Below, piece after piece: positions 27,349 through 35,417 of a stretch of 64,000 nt of DNA. The notes under the pieces are model-generated. The model worked only from the letters and a program-made list of their open reading frames with translations, had not been told where the DNA came from and searched no databases. Origin of the DNA: Helicobacter cetorum MIT 99-5656 (lineage in GTDB: Bacteria; Campylobacterota; Campylobacteria; Campylobacterales; Helicobacteraceae); the NCBI RefSeq assembly GCF_000259275.1, contig NC_017735.1, positions 930,001 to 994,000 on the forward strand. The letters run 5' to 3'. Numbering within the stretch: position 1 is the stretch's first letter; each line of letters begins with the position of its first letter. The translations under genes and the position numbers were made by a program.

Positions 27349-27984
27349 TTGAATATTTTTTCAAAAGATTTATTTAAAAAAGTAACTCCCTTATTTTTAA
27401 GCGTTTCTTTTTTAAGCCCTACGATTATTCAAGCAAAAAGCCGTTTTTATGTTGCTTCTCAATATCAAGTGGGAAAAATGATCATGCAAAAATACAATAA
27501 TCTTAAACGCACCATAGAAGGGGCAAGCTTTTCTTTAGGCTGGGAGATTAATCCTACTAATTATTGGTTTTATTCTCGGTATTACTTTTTTATGGATTAT
27601 GGTAATGTTATTTTAAACAAATTCTCTCAAGCTGAAGCAAACATGTTCACTTATGGTTTTGGGGGAGATTTAATTGTGGAATACAATAAAAATCCCTTGT
27701 TTGTTTTTGCCCTTTTTTATGGCATGCAAATTGCTGAAAACACTTGGACTATGTCTAAATATAGTGCGAACATGATTATTAATGATTGGCGTAGCATTCA
27801 AGGATTTTCACTCAAAACTTCTAATTTTAGAATGCTTGGTTTAGTAGGGTTTAAATTCCAAACCGTGTTATTCCACCATGATGCAAGCATTGAAGTAGGT
27901 GTCAAATGGCCTTTTGCTTTTGAATACAATTCGCCCTTTGTGCGAAACTATGCCATTTTTATTTCACACACCTTTTATCTTTAA
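27349..27984 (+). CDS. Small outer-membrane beta-barrel protein
   Basis: 211 residues from a TTG start 3 bases after the lipoprotein. Signal peptide VTPLFLSVSFLSPTIIQA, then alternating aromatic strands (YYFFMDYGN, NMFTYGFGGDLIVEY, FALFYGMQIAENTW, MLGLVGFKFQT, SIEVGVKWPF) and a terminal AIFISHTFYL. This is the layout of the smaller Helicobacter outer-membrane families related to Hor. The ligand is unknown. The ribosome site is weak, so translation may be coupled to the lipoprotein. The 3' end overlaps the convergent xth by four bases. Confidence 0.75.
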   Translation: MNIFSKDLFKKVTPLFLSVSFLSPTIIQAKSRFYVASQYQVGKMIMQKYNNLKRTIEGASFSLGWEINPTNYWFYSRYYFFMDYGNVILNKFSQAEANMFTYGFGGDLIVEYNKNPLFVFALFYGMQIAENTWTMSKYSANMIINDWRSIQGFSLKTSNFRMLGLVGFKFQTVLFHHDASIEVGVKWPFAFEYNSPFVRNYAIFISHTFYL

Positions 27985-28733
27985 GCTAGTTCTAACCCCA
28001 CCGGGCAATGGTCGCTCCCTAAAATATTTTCATAAATCTTAGCGTCTTTAAGCTCTGTTTTTAAGCTCTTAGAACATAGGAAATAATCAATCCGCCAGCC
28101 GATGTTTTTATCTCTTGCTTGTTGCATATAGCTCCACCAAGTATAAGCCTTTTCTTTAGTAGGATAAAAATGTCTAAAAGTGTCTATAAAGCCAGCGTTT
28201 AAAAGCTCACTAAACTTTTCTCTCTCTTCATCGCTAAAGCCGGCGTTTTTTCTGTTAGCTTTAGGGTTTTCTAAATCAATTTCATTATGAGCCACATTCA
28301 AATCCCCACACACAATCACAGGCTTTTGAAGCTCTAAATTTTTTAAAAATTTTCTAAACTCTACTTCCCAACTCATGCGATACTCTAATCTTGCTAAAGC
28401 TCGTTGCGAATTTGGGGTATAGACATTCACTAAATAAAATTTATCAAATTCACAAGTTACTACTCGCCCTTCTGTGTCATGCTCTTCTATGCCTATGCCA
28501 TAGCTCACATTTAAAGGCTCTGTTTTAGAAAAGGTTACTACGCCTGAATAGCCCTTTTTAATCGCACAATTCCAAAAATCAAAATACCCTTTAAAATCAA
28601 AAGTGTTTTGCTCTTGTTGCATTTTAGATTCTTGGATACAAAACACATCAGCATTAACGCTTGTAAAAAAATCCATAAAGCCTTTATTCATGCAAGCTCT
28701 TAAGCCATTCACATTCCATGAAATCAATTTCAA
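27981..28733 (-). CDS. xth: Exonuclease III-type AP endonuclease
   Basis: 250 residues from the TTG at 28733, which has AAGGA 6 bases upstream and gives the family start KLISWNVNGLRA. The frame is open to an ATG at 28778, but that would add 15 atypical residues. Motifs: CIQESKMQ (metal-binding Glu), VNVYTPNS, CGDLNVAHNEIDLENP, RIDYFLCS and GSDHCPVGLEL. It cleaves DNA at abasic sites in base-excision repair. Corresponds to HP1526. Confidence 0.92.
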   Translation of the reverse strand: MKLISWNVNGLRACMNKGFMDFFTSVNADVFCIQESKMQQEQNTFDFKGYFDFWNCAIKKGYSGVVTFSKTEPLNVSYGIGIEEHDTEGRVVTCEFDKFYLVNVYTPNSQRALARLEYRMSWEVEFRKFLKNLELQKPVIVCGDLNVAHNEIDLENPKANRKNAGFSDEEREKFSELLNAGFIDTFRHFYPTKEKAYTWWSYMQQARDKNIGWRIDYFLCSKSLKTELKDAKIYENILGSDHCPVGLELA

Positions 28734-28835
28734 TTTGAATCCTTTTAAAATTTTGATTTTATTATATCTTTTTGACAATTTTTTTAAAAATTAAGCTTCA
28801 TTTTACCTTTTTTATGTAATAATCTGCTTTCGTTT

Positions 28836-28911
28836 GGCTTGATAGCTCAGTCGGTAGAGCAGAAGACTGAAAATCTTCGTGTCGGTGGTTCGATTCCGCC
28901 TCAAGCCACCA
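28836..28911 (+). tRNA. tRNA-Phe (anticodon GAA)
   Basis: Acceptor arms GGCTTGA (28836-28842) and TCAAGCC (28901-28907), D arm with AGCTCAG..GGTAGAGC, anticodon stem GAAGA/TCTTC with loop CTGAAAA giving anticodon GAA, T arm with GGTTCGATTCC, and an encoded CCA end (28909-28911). All arms pair. Confidence 0.97.
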
Positions 28912-28916
28912 TCTTG

Positions 28917-29249
28917 TTAAACTTCACTAAATAAATAATTTCCCCTTTTCACACAAACAAGTCGAGAATTTTCAATACTTAAAGGTGTACTTTTAGCTCG
29001 TCGTTGCTCCTCTATCTTTAAAGTGATACACACCCCTTCTTTCAAACGCACATGCTCTTTAACCCATTCTTTATATTCGCTACTCTCTTTGACTATATCG
29101 TTTAAATAATGCCCTTCATACACTTCTACAAATTCCATAAATTTATCGCTCAAATGCAATTCATTTTGTGTAATTTCGCTCTTTCGTGTGGAAGTGTAAG
29201 CTAACTCGCTTGTTTCATAGAAAGTTGGCTCTTTTTGGTCATCTTGCAT
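28917..29249 (-). CDS. Conserved hypothetical protein downstream of comH
   Basis: 110 residues, soluble, acidic in the middle (DKFMEFVEVYEGHYLNDIVKESSEYKEW), with LKEGVCITLKIEEQRR before the C-terminus. No signal peptide or membrane segment and no motif that I recognise. It lies 23 bases after comH on the same strand, so probably co-transcribed with it, and ends next to tRNA-Phe on the other strand. Its position fits HP1528 in H. pylori. Confidence 0.65.
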   Translation of the reverse strand: MQDDQKEPTFYETSELAYTSTRKSEITQNELHLSDKFMEFVEVYEGHYLNDIVKESSEYKEWVKEHVRLKEGVCITLKIEEQRRAKSTPLSIENSRLVCVKRGNYLFSEV

Positions 29250-29272
29250 AGGGCGTTCATAAATAGCCTTTA

Positions 29273-30340
29273 TTAATTGCGTTGTAATTTCTCATATTGA
29301 CTTTCCCAAGCTTGTTTTAAAGGCTCTTCTATTGAATAGCATTGTCTAGTTGTGCCATCTTTTCGCATTCTAGCTCCTTTACATCTTTCTACAGAGCTTT
29401 TAGCTTGAAGAACAGAAAAGTTATTTTTAGCTTCAAAAGTTTGTGGTTCTTCTAGGGCTTCAGGGGTCTTTTGAGCGATTTTAGTGTAGGGGGTGATGAT
29501 TTTACCAGTTTTTCCCTCAGTAGTGTTGTAATCACAAGGAGTAATATCAGTGTAGATTTGTTTTTCTTCATCAAAGCGTTTTAAAATACTAGGGCGGGTT
29601 GCTTGTAAATTTTCATCATCATAAACCCATTTTCCGCATGCAAATTCTTTAATATTAGGGTCTTTAACAACTTCAACAGGTTCAGATTCAATCTCTTGCT
29701 TTTTGGTTGTAATAATAAGATGTTTATTCTCTTTTTCTTCTTCTAAGAAGTTTTCCTTATTTTGAGGAGTTAAATTTTCTTTTGAAGTGGGTTTTAAAGG
29801 CGTTGTTTTAGTTTCTTTTGGAAGTTGGTTAGTGGGTGCATCAGAAATGATTAAAGGTTTAGAAAGATTGTTTTTAGGATTTGTATAGCGTAGTTTATTA
29901 GGTAATTCTAAATAAGAGATACTTGGTAAAGTTCCTTTTTGAGATAAAGAAATTTTATTTTGTGGTTTTGGTATAGGGGGTTGTTTTGAGAGTGTTTTAG
30001 TTAGAGAGTGGGGTTCTTTAAATTCTTTTGAAGAAAAAACAATCTGAGTGTTGGTAGGAATAACTGAGCGTTTAGGACTTAAAATAGTTTGTAAAGAAAG
30101 TTTTTCATCAAGGGGTTGGTAAGTATTTGAGATAGCTATGTGGGTGAGAGTTAAAGTAAGTTTTTGATGTGAAGAAATTTTATAAGTTCCTAAAACCTGT
30201 TTGGGTTCATTAGAATCAATGATTTTAGCTTCAAAAGTGCCTTTAGATGGCGTGGTCTTAATTTCTTCTAAGAGTTCAATCACAAGAGCCTTAAGGGAGA
30301 TTGAATAGAGTAGGAAAAACAAACAAAGGATTTTTTTCAT
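29273..30340 (-). CDS. comH: ComH-like periplasmic DNA-uptake protein
   Basis: 355 residues. Signal peptide ILCLFFLLYSISLKA, then an N-terminal beta-domain (LVIELLEEIKTTPSKGTFEAKI), a long Pro/Lys/Thr-rich linker (about 110-225) and a conserved C-terminal part (FACGKWVYDDENLQATRP, RMRKDGTTRQCYSIEEPLKQAW). ComH is needed for natural transformation of H. pylori and binds incoming DNA in the periplasm through its C-terminal region. The linker appears shorter than in the H. pylori protein as I remember it. AAGGAACATGC precedes the ATG. The gene sits between tRNA-Phe and the origin, as in H. pylori (HP1527). Confidence 0.85.
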   Translation of the reverse strand: MKKILCLFFLLYSISLKALVIELLEEIKTTPSKGTFEAKIIDSNEPKQVLGTYKISSHQKLTLTLTHIAISNTYQPLDEKLSLQTILSPKRSVIPTNTQIVFSSKEFKEPHSLTKTLSKQPPIPKPQNKISLSQKGTLPSISYLELPNKLRYTNPKNNLSKPLIISDAPTNQLPKETKTTPLKPTSKENLTPQNKENFLEEEKENKHLIITTKKQEIESEPVEVVKDPNIKEFACGKWVYDDENLQATRPSILKRFDEEKQIYTDITPCDYNTTEGKTGKIITPYTKIAQKTPEALEEPQTFEAKNNFSVLQAKSSVERCKGARMRKDGTTRQCYSIEEPLKQAWESQYEKLQRN

Positions 30341-30350
30341 GCATGTTCCT

Positions 30351-30551
30351 TTTTTAATTTGAAATTGTATCTTAAAAAAGAGTTTAATGAAAGTTATTGA
30401 ATAATTTAATAAATAATTTAGTAATAGTAGTAGGGGTGTGAATGAATGGAATAAAAATTCAAAAAGTTTTAAAAGTTTGCGTTTTTAAGGGGGCTGTAAG
30501 GGTTGGAAAAATGTGAATGAAACGCTTTTGAATAAGCCATTTTTCATTCAC
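30351..30551. other. Replication origin, unwinding side (oriC2-like)
   Basis: Between comH and the dnaA 3' end. An AT-rich unwinding region (about 30351-30418) is followed by trinucleotides TAG-TAA-TAG-TAG-TAG (30419-30433), GGG, and then a Helicobacter-type DnaA box GTGAATGAA (30438-30446; TTCATTCAC on the minus strand). Two more boxes are GTGAATGAA at 30513-30521 and TTCATTCAC at 30543-30551, the last overlapping the dnaA stop. The order box, G-run, TAG repeats, AT-rich tract is the DnaA-trio arrangement known from other bacteria. H. pylori has a bipartite oriC around dnaA with opening on this side. Confidence 0.85.
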
Positions 30552-31914
30552 ATGAACTGAAAGTTGTTTTTTTGTCATTCAGTTCATTCAAGCGGTTTTT
30601 GATTTCTTCTCTAAGGCTTAAGATAAAAGGGTTTTTTTCTTCAAGCGATTTTTTAATGCTAGAGTAGCTTTTAGAAATGCTTGAATGGTCTTTCAAATCT
30701 AAAAATTGAGCGAGTGAAAGCGTAGGGTTAGGGGTATAGAGCCTTGCGAAATACACGACTAATTTCCTGGCTAATGCGACATTTTTTTGGCGTGAAGATT
30801 TTTTATTTGTTATTTCGCTAGACTTGAGATTCAAGCTTTGTGCGACAGCGAGCAAGATGTTTTCTAAGCTTGAACCTTCAGCATGGTCTTTTTGCAAATC
30901 TTCTAAAACGGTTTTAGCAAGATTCAAATCAATTTGAGCGTTCATTAGGTTTGCATTCACACTGATTTTGATAATCGCTCCTTCCATTTGGCGGATATTG
31001 TCGCTGATATTTTGAGCGATGTATTCCATCACATCTTCAGGCAAAGTGATTTTATTGAGCTGGCATTTTTGTTTGACGATAGAAAGTTTGGTTTCTAAAT
31101 CAGGGGGCATAATTTTAGCGGTTATACCCCATTCAAAACGAGATTTTAAGCGGTCTTCTAAACCGGCGATGTTTTTAGGCGACCTATCAGAAATCAATAC
31201 AATTTGCTTGCTATTAGCGTGCAATTCGTTGAAAGTGTGGAAAAATTCTTCTTCTAGCTGGGGTTTTCCTTGTAAAAATTGAGCGTCATCTAGTAAAAAA
31301 AAGTCGCAATTGCGGTATTTTTCCTTAAAAGAATCCATTGTTTTATTGTTTAAATGTTTTAAGAAATCTCTTAAAAAATCTTCAGAAGTTACTAGCACGA
31401 CTTTTTTATGCTTTTCTAGGGCATGGTTGCCGATAGCGTTTAAAATATGCGTTTTGCCTAACCCTGTGCCACCATAAAAAAGCACCGGATTATAAGGGGG
31501 GGTATCGCTTTGTGCGATTTCTTTAGCGATTTCATAAACGGTGTGATTGCATGAGCCGACGACAAAATTTTCAAAAGTGTAAGAGTCTTTGATACTAGAT
31601 TTTGTGGCTTTGTAGTTGATACTAGGGCGTTCACTAACTTGGACTTTAGAAGCTACTTCAATACGCACATCTACGCTATGGGTTAAATGCATGCCGATTT
31701 TATTTTGGCTTAAAATTTCTTTGAGTAGGGGGCTGTATTTGGATTGGATATGCTTACACAAAAGCATGTTTGGAGCATAAAAAAAGGCAATATCACTTTT
31801 GCTTGCATTAGAGTTGTATTTAAGCTGGCTCAAGTAACTCTCATACTCTATGGGGCTAACTTTTTGCTTCACTAATTCTAAAATTTCTTTTTCAATATTG
31901 TTGTTGGTATTCAT
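30544..31914 (-). CDS. dnaA: DnaA replication initiator
   Basis: 456 residues from the ATG at 31914, which gives the family start MNTNNNIEKEILELVK; the open frame begins at 31959, but that start would run through the promoter and DnaA boxes. AAA+ motifs: Walker A GGTGLGKTH (about residue 155), Walker B FFLLDDAQF (about 215) and sensor region. The DNA-binding C-terminus contains RKLVVYFARLYTP and DLKDHSSISKSYSSI. It binds the boxes on both sides of its own gene. The -10 TATAAT lies only 6 bases before the ATG, so the mRNA is probably leaderless. Confidence 0.95.
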   Translation of the reverse strand: MNTNNNIEKEILELVKQKVSPIEYESYLSQLKYNSNASKSDIAFFYAPNMLLCKHIQSKYSPLLKEILSQNKIGMHLTHSVDVRIEVASKVQVSERPSINYKATKSSIKDSYTFENFVVGSCNHTVYEIAKEIAQSDTPPYNPVLFYGGTGLGKTHILNAIGNHALEKHKKVVLVTSEDFLRDFLKHLNNKTMDSFKEKYRNCDFFLLDDAQFLQGKPQLEEEFFHTFNELHANSKQIVLISDRSPKNIAGLEDRLKSRFEWGITAKIMPPDLETKLSIVKQKCQLNKITLPEDVMEYIAQNISDNIRQMEGAIIKISVNANLMNAQIDLNLAKTVLEDLQKDHAEGSSLENILLAVAQSLNLKSSEITNKKSSRQKNVALARKLVVYFARLYTPNPTLSLAQFLDLKDHSSISKSYSSIKKSLEEKNPFILSLREEIKNRLNELNDKKTTFSSCE

Positions 31915-31920
31915 GGTGTT

Positions 31921-31981
31921 ATTATAGCGTGAATAAATTGTGAATGAAAAAGGCTTCACATGTGAATGAAATGTGAATAAA
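31921..31981. promoter_or_regulatory. dnaA promoter and DnaA-box cluster (oriC1-like)
   Basis: Minus-strand -10 TATAAT at 31926-31921, immediately before dnaA. Four same-direction boxes overlap or precede it: GTGAATAAA (31929-31937), GTGAATGAA (31940-31948), GTGAATGAA (31962-31970) and GTGAATAAA (31973-31981). Two match the Helicobacter box TTCATTCAC exactly and two differ by one base. Bound DnaA would cover the promoter region, allowing self-repression. Confidence 0.8.
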
Positions 31982-32138
31982 AGCTTAAATTAGTGGGGGG
32001 GGGGGTTCTTTTATAAGTCTGTTTGTAATGCTTTCTAATAGAAATGAGTAAATAAATGAAAAGAACGCTAAAAAAGAATAATAACCCTACAAAAACCAAG
32101 CATTCTTGAGAAACATCAAAGAGAATTAAAGTTTTCAT
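31956..32138 (-). CDS. Possible small membrane protein with a C11 tract, overlapping oriC1
   Basis: 60 codons with one strong membrane segment (CLVFVGLLFFFSVLFIYLLISI) followed by a basic tail KHYKQTYKRT. Eleven C residues on its coding strand (plus 31995-32005) then encode prolines, and the frame ends in the DnaA-box region. One base more or less would stop translation within a few codons, changing only the tail. The membrane-plus-basic-tail design looks like a real small protein, and AAAGGATATG spans its start with AGG 5 bases before the ATG. It has no known name to me; a chance frame is possible. Confidence 0.45.
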   Translation of the reverse strand: MKTLILFDVSQECLVFVGLLFFFSVLFIYLLISIRKHYKQTYKRTPPPTNLSFYSHFIHM

Positions 32139-32231
32139 ATCCTATCCTTTTGTGAGTTTGTGATTTTACACTACAGATTTTAGAAAATAGGATTAAATTA
32201 CAAGCAAATAAAACCGCAAAAAAGGGTCTTG

Positions 32232-32765
32232 ATGTTACTTTGTGCTGGAAGAAATGAAATGTTAAAAGGGGCTATGCCGATAGGCGTGGGCTTAGTGGAA
32301 AGTGCGATAAATCTCACTTCAATATGCTTAAAAAATCCTAGTATAGAGAGCCTTATTTTTATAGGGAGTGCTGGGAGCTATAGTCAAGAAATTGAGCTTT
32401 TAAGCGTGTTTGAAAGTGTTGAATGCTATCAAATTGAAGAGAGTTTTAGTAACCTTAAGAGCTATACGCCTTTAGATAATTTTATTAAAGTGGAATATGA
32501 AGAGAAAGCTCTTTTAAAAAGAGTGAAACTTAATAGCAGTAATTACATTCATACTAATGAAATTTTTGCCAAAAAAATGGCTCAAAATGGGATTTTATTA
32601 GAAAACATGGAATTTTTTAGCGTGCTAAGTGTGGCTAAAACCTTTTCTTTAAGGGCTAAAGGGATTTTTTGTGTGAGTAATTATGTGGGAACTAACGCTC
32701 ATAAGGAATTTAAAGAAAATCATGCTGAGGTCAAACGGATTTTAGAAAACACGCTTAAAGGATAG
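32232..32765 (+). CDS. punB: Purine-nucleoside phosphorylase-like protein
   Basis: 177 residues from the ATG at 32232 (a TTG lies directly before it). SLIFIGSAGSYSQEIEL, ENMEFFSVLSVAKTF (the family's E-N/M-E site region) and GIFCVSNYVGTNAHKEF are typical of the nucleoside phosphorylase/hydrolase superfamily. It corresponds to H. pylori HP1530, annotated punB, and would cleave purine nucleosides for salvage. It is shorter than typical enzymes (about 230-240 residues), lacking part of the N-terminal sheet; substrate unproven. AAAAAAGGG lies upstream of the start. First gene of a plus-strand group leading away from the origin. Confidence 0.75.
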   Translation: MLLCAGRNEMLKGAMPIGVGLVESAINLTSICLKNPSIESLIFIGSAGSYSQEIELLSVFESVECYQIEESFSNLKSYTPLDNFIKVEYEEKALLKRVKLNSSNYIHTNEIFAKKMAQNGILLENMEFFSVLSVAKTFSLRAKGIFCVSNYVGTNAHKEFKENHAEVKRILENTLKG

Positions 32766-32806
32766 TTTAGCTATCATGCAACATTTCTAAAATTAAAGGC
32801 AATAAG

Positions 32807-33046
32807 ATGTTTGAAAAAATACGCAAGATTTTGGCGGATATTGAAGATGCACAGAGTGAAATTGAAATGCTTTTGAAATTAGCGAATTTGAATTTGGGGG
32901 ATTTTATTGAGATTAAAAGAGGGAGTATGGATATGCCTAGTAGCGTAAATGAAGCATTTTTTGCACAATTAAGCGAAGAAGTGGAGCATTTAAAGGACTT
33001 GATAAATGCTTTAAATAAAATTAAAAAAGAATTGTTGGTGTTTTAA
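32807..33046 (+). CDS. Small conserved protein upstream of glmS
   Basis: 79 residues, soluble, mostly helical: MFEKIRKILADIEDAQSEIEMLLKLANL, a short loop with a basic KRGSMDMPSS and then a second helix with heptad-like LSEEVEHLKDLINALNKIKKELL. This suggests a coiled-coil hairpin. Its stop abuts the glmS ATG, so the two are translationally coupled. Function unknown to me. Corresponds to HP1531. Confidence 0.7.
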   Translation: MFEKIRKILADIEDAQSEIEMLLKLANLNLGDFIEIKRGSMDMPSSVNEAFFAQLSEEVEHLKDLINALNKIKKELLVF

Positions 33047-34840
33047 ATGTGTGGGATTGTAGGTTATATAGGAAATAGTGAAAAAAAGCAAATCCTTTTA
33101 GAAGGCTTAAAAGAATTAGAATATAGGGGTTATGATAGTGCCGGTTTAGCGGTGTTGAGTGATAATCATTTAGAAGTGTATAAAGCTCAAGGAAAATTAG
33201 AAAATCTCAAATTAGAGCTTGAAAATAAAGAGTTTTTGAATTTTGGCGTAAGCATCGCTCACACAAGATGGGCGACCCATGGAAAGCCTAGTAGCATAAA
33301 CGCTCATCCGCATTTCACAGAAAATTTAGCTTTAGTGCATAATGGGATTATTGAAAATTATGCGAGCTTAAAAAAAGAATTAGAAGCTAAAGGGCATGTG
33401 TTTTTAAGCCAAACAGATACTGAAGTCATCGCTCATTTATTAGAAGAAACGCTTAAAAAAGAGAGTGATTTATTGAAAGCCTTTCAAAAATGCATTAGTC
33501 TTTTAGAAGGGAGTTATGCAATCTTAATGCTCCATAAAAGAGCTAAAGAAAGTTTGTTTTATGCTAAATCTTCTTCGCCTTTAGTCGTGGGTAAGGGTCA
33601 AGAAGGGTTATTTTTTGCATCAAGTTTAAGCGTTCTAGCGACTAAAGTGGAGCAATTTGTAGTCTTAGAAGAAAATAGTGTGGGGCAAATTTCTTTAGAA
33701 AGTTTTAAAGATTTAAAAAATATTGAAAACATGAAAGACTACGCCTTTGATAATGAAGATAATTCTAAAGGTAATTTTAGAAATTATTTAGAAAAAGAGA
33801 TTTATGAGCAACATAGCAGCCTATTAGAGTGCTTAGAAGGGCGTTTAGAAGGCTTGAATGTGTATTGTGAAATTGACCCTAAGTTTTTAGAAAATGTGAG
33901 TGAAATCACGCTGTGTTCTTGTGGGAGTAGCTACCATGCGAGTATGGCTAGTGTGTATTTATTTGAAAGATTAGCCAAAGTGAGAGCAAGAGCCATTTTA
34001 GCGAGCGAATACCGCTACGCTAACTTTAAGGCTAATAAAAACGAGCTTTTTATAGCGATTTCTCAAAGTGGCGAAACCGCTGATACTTTAGAAGCCTTAA
34101 AATTAGCCAAAGCTCAAGGGCTTAAAACCATTAGTTTGTGTAACGCCCCCTTTAGCATGATGAGTAGAATCAGTGATTACACTCTTTTAACTAGAGCAGG
34201 CGTAGAAAGAAGTGTGGCATCTACTAAGGCGTTTTCTTCACAAGTGATGCTTTTATGGCTCTTAAGCGTGTATGTAGGCAAACAACTTGGCAATATTTCT
34301 AAAGAAGAAGAAAAACTTCAAGCCAAGAGCATGCTAGATAGCGTGAATGCCATGCTAGTAGAGCCTAAATTGCATGAAAAAATCAAACGATTATCCAAAC
34401 GCTATTTGCATGGGCATGGCTTTTTTTATATCGGGCGTGATGTGTTTTATCCGCTCGCTTTAGAAGGGGCGTTAAAACTTAAAGAAATTAGCTATTTACA
34501 CGCTGAGGGGTATGCGAGTGCAGAAATGAAGCATGGGCCCATTGCATTAGTGGATTCTAATCTTTTTACGATTGCTTTATTATCTAAGCATTTGCTATTT
34601 GATAAAACTAAGAGTAATATTGAAGAATTAAGTGCAAGGGATTCTACCATTTGTGTGTTAAGCTCTGAAGTTTTAGAAATAGCTGATGATTTTATTAAGC
34701 TAGAAAAGAGTGAAAGTTATATGGAAGAATTTTTTCGCACTAATTTAGCGTTGCAACTTTTAGCCTTAGAAATTGCTATGCGACTAAATCACGATGTAGA
34801 CCACCCTAGAAATCTAGCTAAAAGCGTAACGGTGGAGTAA
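33047..34840 (+). CDS. glmS: GlmS, glutamine-fructose-6-phosphate aminotransferase
   Basis: 597 residues. N-terminal glutaminase begins MCGIVGYIG with the catalytic Cys2 and has [10 protein letters not shown] and [10 protein letters not shown]. The two SIS isomerase domains carry [22 protein letters not shown], the [12 protein letters not shown] loop and [46 protein letters not shown]; the C-terminus ends [12 protein letters not shown]. It makes glucosamine-6-phosphate for cell wall and lipopolysaccharide. No glmS ribozyme is visible upstream, where the preceding gene abuts directly. Confidence 0.96.
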   Translation: MCGIVGYIGNSEKKQILLEGLKELEYRGYDSAGLAVLSDNHLEVYKAQGKLENLKLELENKEFLNFGVSIAHTRWATHGKPSSINAHPHFTENLALVHNGIIENYASLKKELEAKGHVFLSQTDTEVIAHLLEETLKKESDLLKAFQKCISLLEGSYAILMLHKRAKESLFYAKSSSPLVVGKGQEGLFFASSLSVLATKVEQFVVLEENSVGQISLESFKDLKNIENMKDYAFDNEDNSKGNFRNYLEKEIYEQHSSLLECLEGRLEGLNVYCEIDPKFLENVSEITLCSCGSSYHASMASVYLFERLAKVRARAILASEYRYANFKANKNELFIAISQSGETADTLEALKLAKAQGLKTISLCNAPFSMMSRISDYTLLTRAGVERSVASTKAFSSQVMLLWLLSVYVGKQLGNISKEEEKLQAKSMLDSVNAMLVEPKLHEKIKRLSKRYLHGHGFFYIGRDVFYPLALEGALKLKEISYLHAEGYASAEMKHGPIALVDSNLFTIALLSKHLLFDKTKSNIEELSARDSTICVLSSEVLEIADDFIKLEKSESYMEEFFRTNLALQLLALEIAMRLNHDVDHPRNLAKSVTVE

Positions 34841-34844
34841 AACC

Positions 34845-35366
34845 ATGAAAGACAATGGCTTGAAGAGCAATCAATATAAAGTAAGCGAGCAACAGAAAAG
34901 GGCATTTAGAGATGACGCACTAGAAAGAGAGCTGACAATTTTAATGGGAAAAATAGTCATGAAATGGGTAGTTATATTGAGTGCGTTTGCCTTGAGCATG
35001 CTTTTTTGTTTCGCTATGGTTTGGCGTTTTATTATTGTGCGTTATCATTTTTCTGATTTTATCCATTCTGTATTCGTTTCTTTGTCCATAGTTGCTGGCT
35101 CAATGCTTGTAATTGTGCTATATAAAATGATACGAAATCCATTAGGTAGTCGCTTTTTACTTTTTGTTTTCTCATCTATTTTAAGTTTTATCGTGGCAGG
35201 TCAGTTTGGCGGTGTAACTTCTTGGGAAGCTTGGGGTGTGTTTTTTGTTGCGTGGGGGCTTTTTGGTTATCTTTTTTTGATGTTTTTGAATACTTTATGG
35301 TGGCTGTTTGAGAATGATAAAAAATTAAAATGTTTCAAGGGAGTTATCTATGGAAGTCATTTGTAA
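34845..35366 (+). CDS. Four-helix membrane protein of unknown function
   Basis: 173 residues. A polar N-terminus (about 35 residues) is followed by four hydrophobic segments: VVILSAFALSMLFCFAMVW, FVSLSIVAGSMLVIVLY, FLLFVFSSILSFIVAGQFG and FFVAWGLFGYLFLMFLNTLWW, then a short basic cytoplasmic tail. It starts 4 bases after glmS with GGTGGAG upstream. Its last codons overlap, in another frame, the duplicated thyX start at 35350-35376. That implies that before the helicase insertion this gene overlapped thyX directly. I do not recognise the family. Confidence 0.65.
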   Translation: MKDNGLKSNQYKVSEQQKRAFRDDALERELTILMGKIVMKWVVILSAFALSMLFCFAMVWRFIIVRYHFSDFIHSVFVSLSIVAGSMLVIVLYKMIRNPLGSRFLLFVFSSILSFIVAGQFGGVTSWEAWGVFFVAWGLFGYLFLMFLNTLWWLFENDKKLKCFKGVIYGSHL

Positions 35367-35376
35367 GCACTACACC
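35350..35376 (+). repeat. 27-bp copy of the thyX start, left border of helicase insertion
   Basis: Identical over 27 bases to 37279-37305, the first nine codons of thyX, including its ATG and an AAGGGAG ribosome site just before it. After position 35376 the sequence diverges completely. It marks where the helicase gene entered. Confidence 0.9.
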
Positions 35377-35417
35377 TCGCGATACACAATTTGGTTTTGA
35401 TAGGGTGATTGTTTAGA

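Noticed and set aside
31955-31966. Further parS at TTCACATGTGAA
   Set aside because: Lacks the outer TGTT/AACA arms; the palindrome is explained by DnaA-box half sites.
33000-33047. glmS ribozyme or riboswitch
   Set aside because: The upstream gene's stop abuts the glmS ATG; no leader exists to hold one.
35409-35417. TTG start of the helicase
   Set aside because: Adds only three codons; the ATG at 35418 starts the conserved Q-motif directly.
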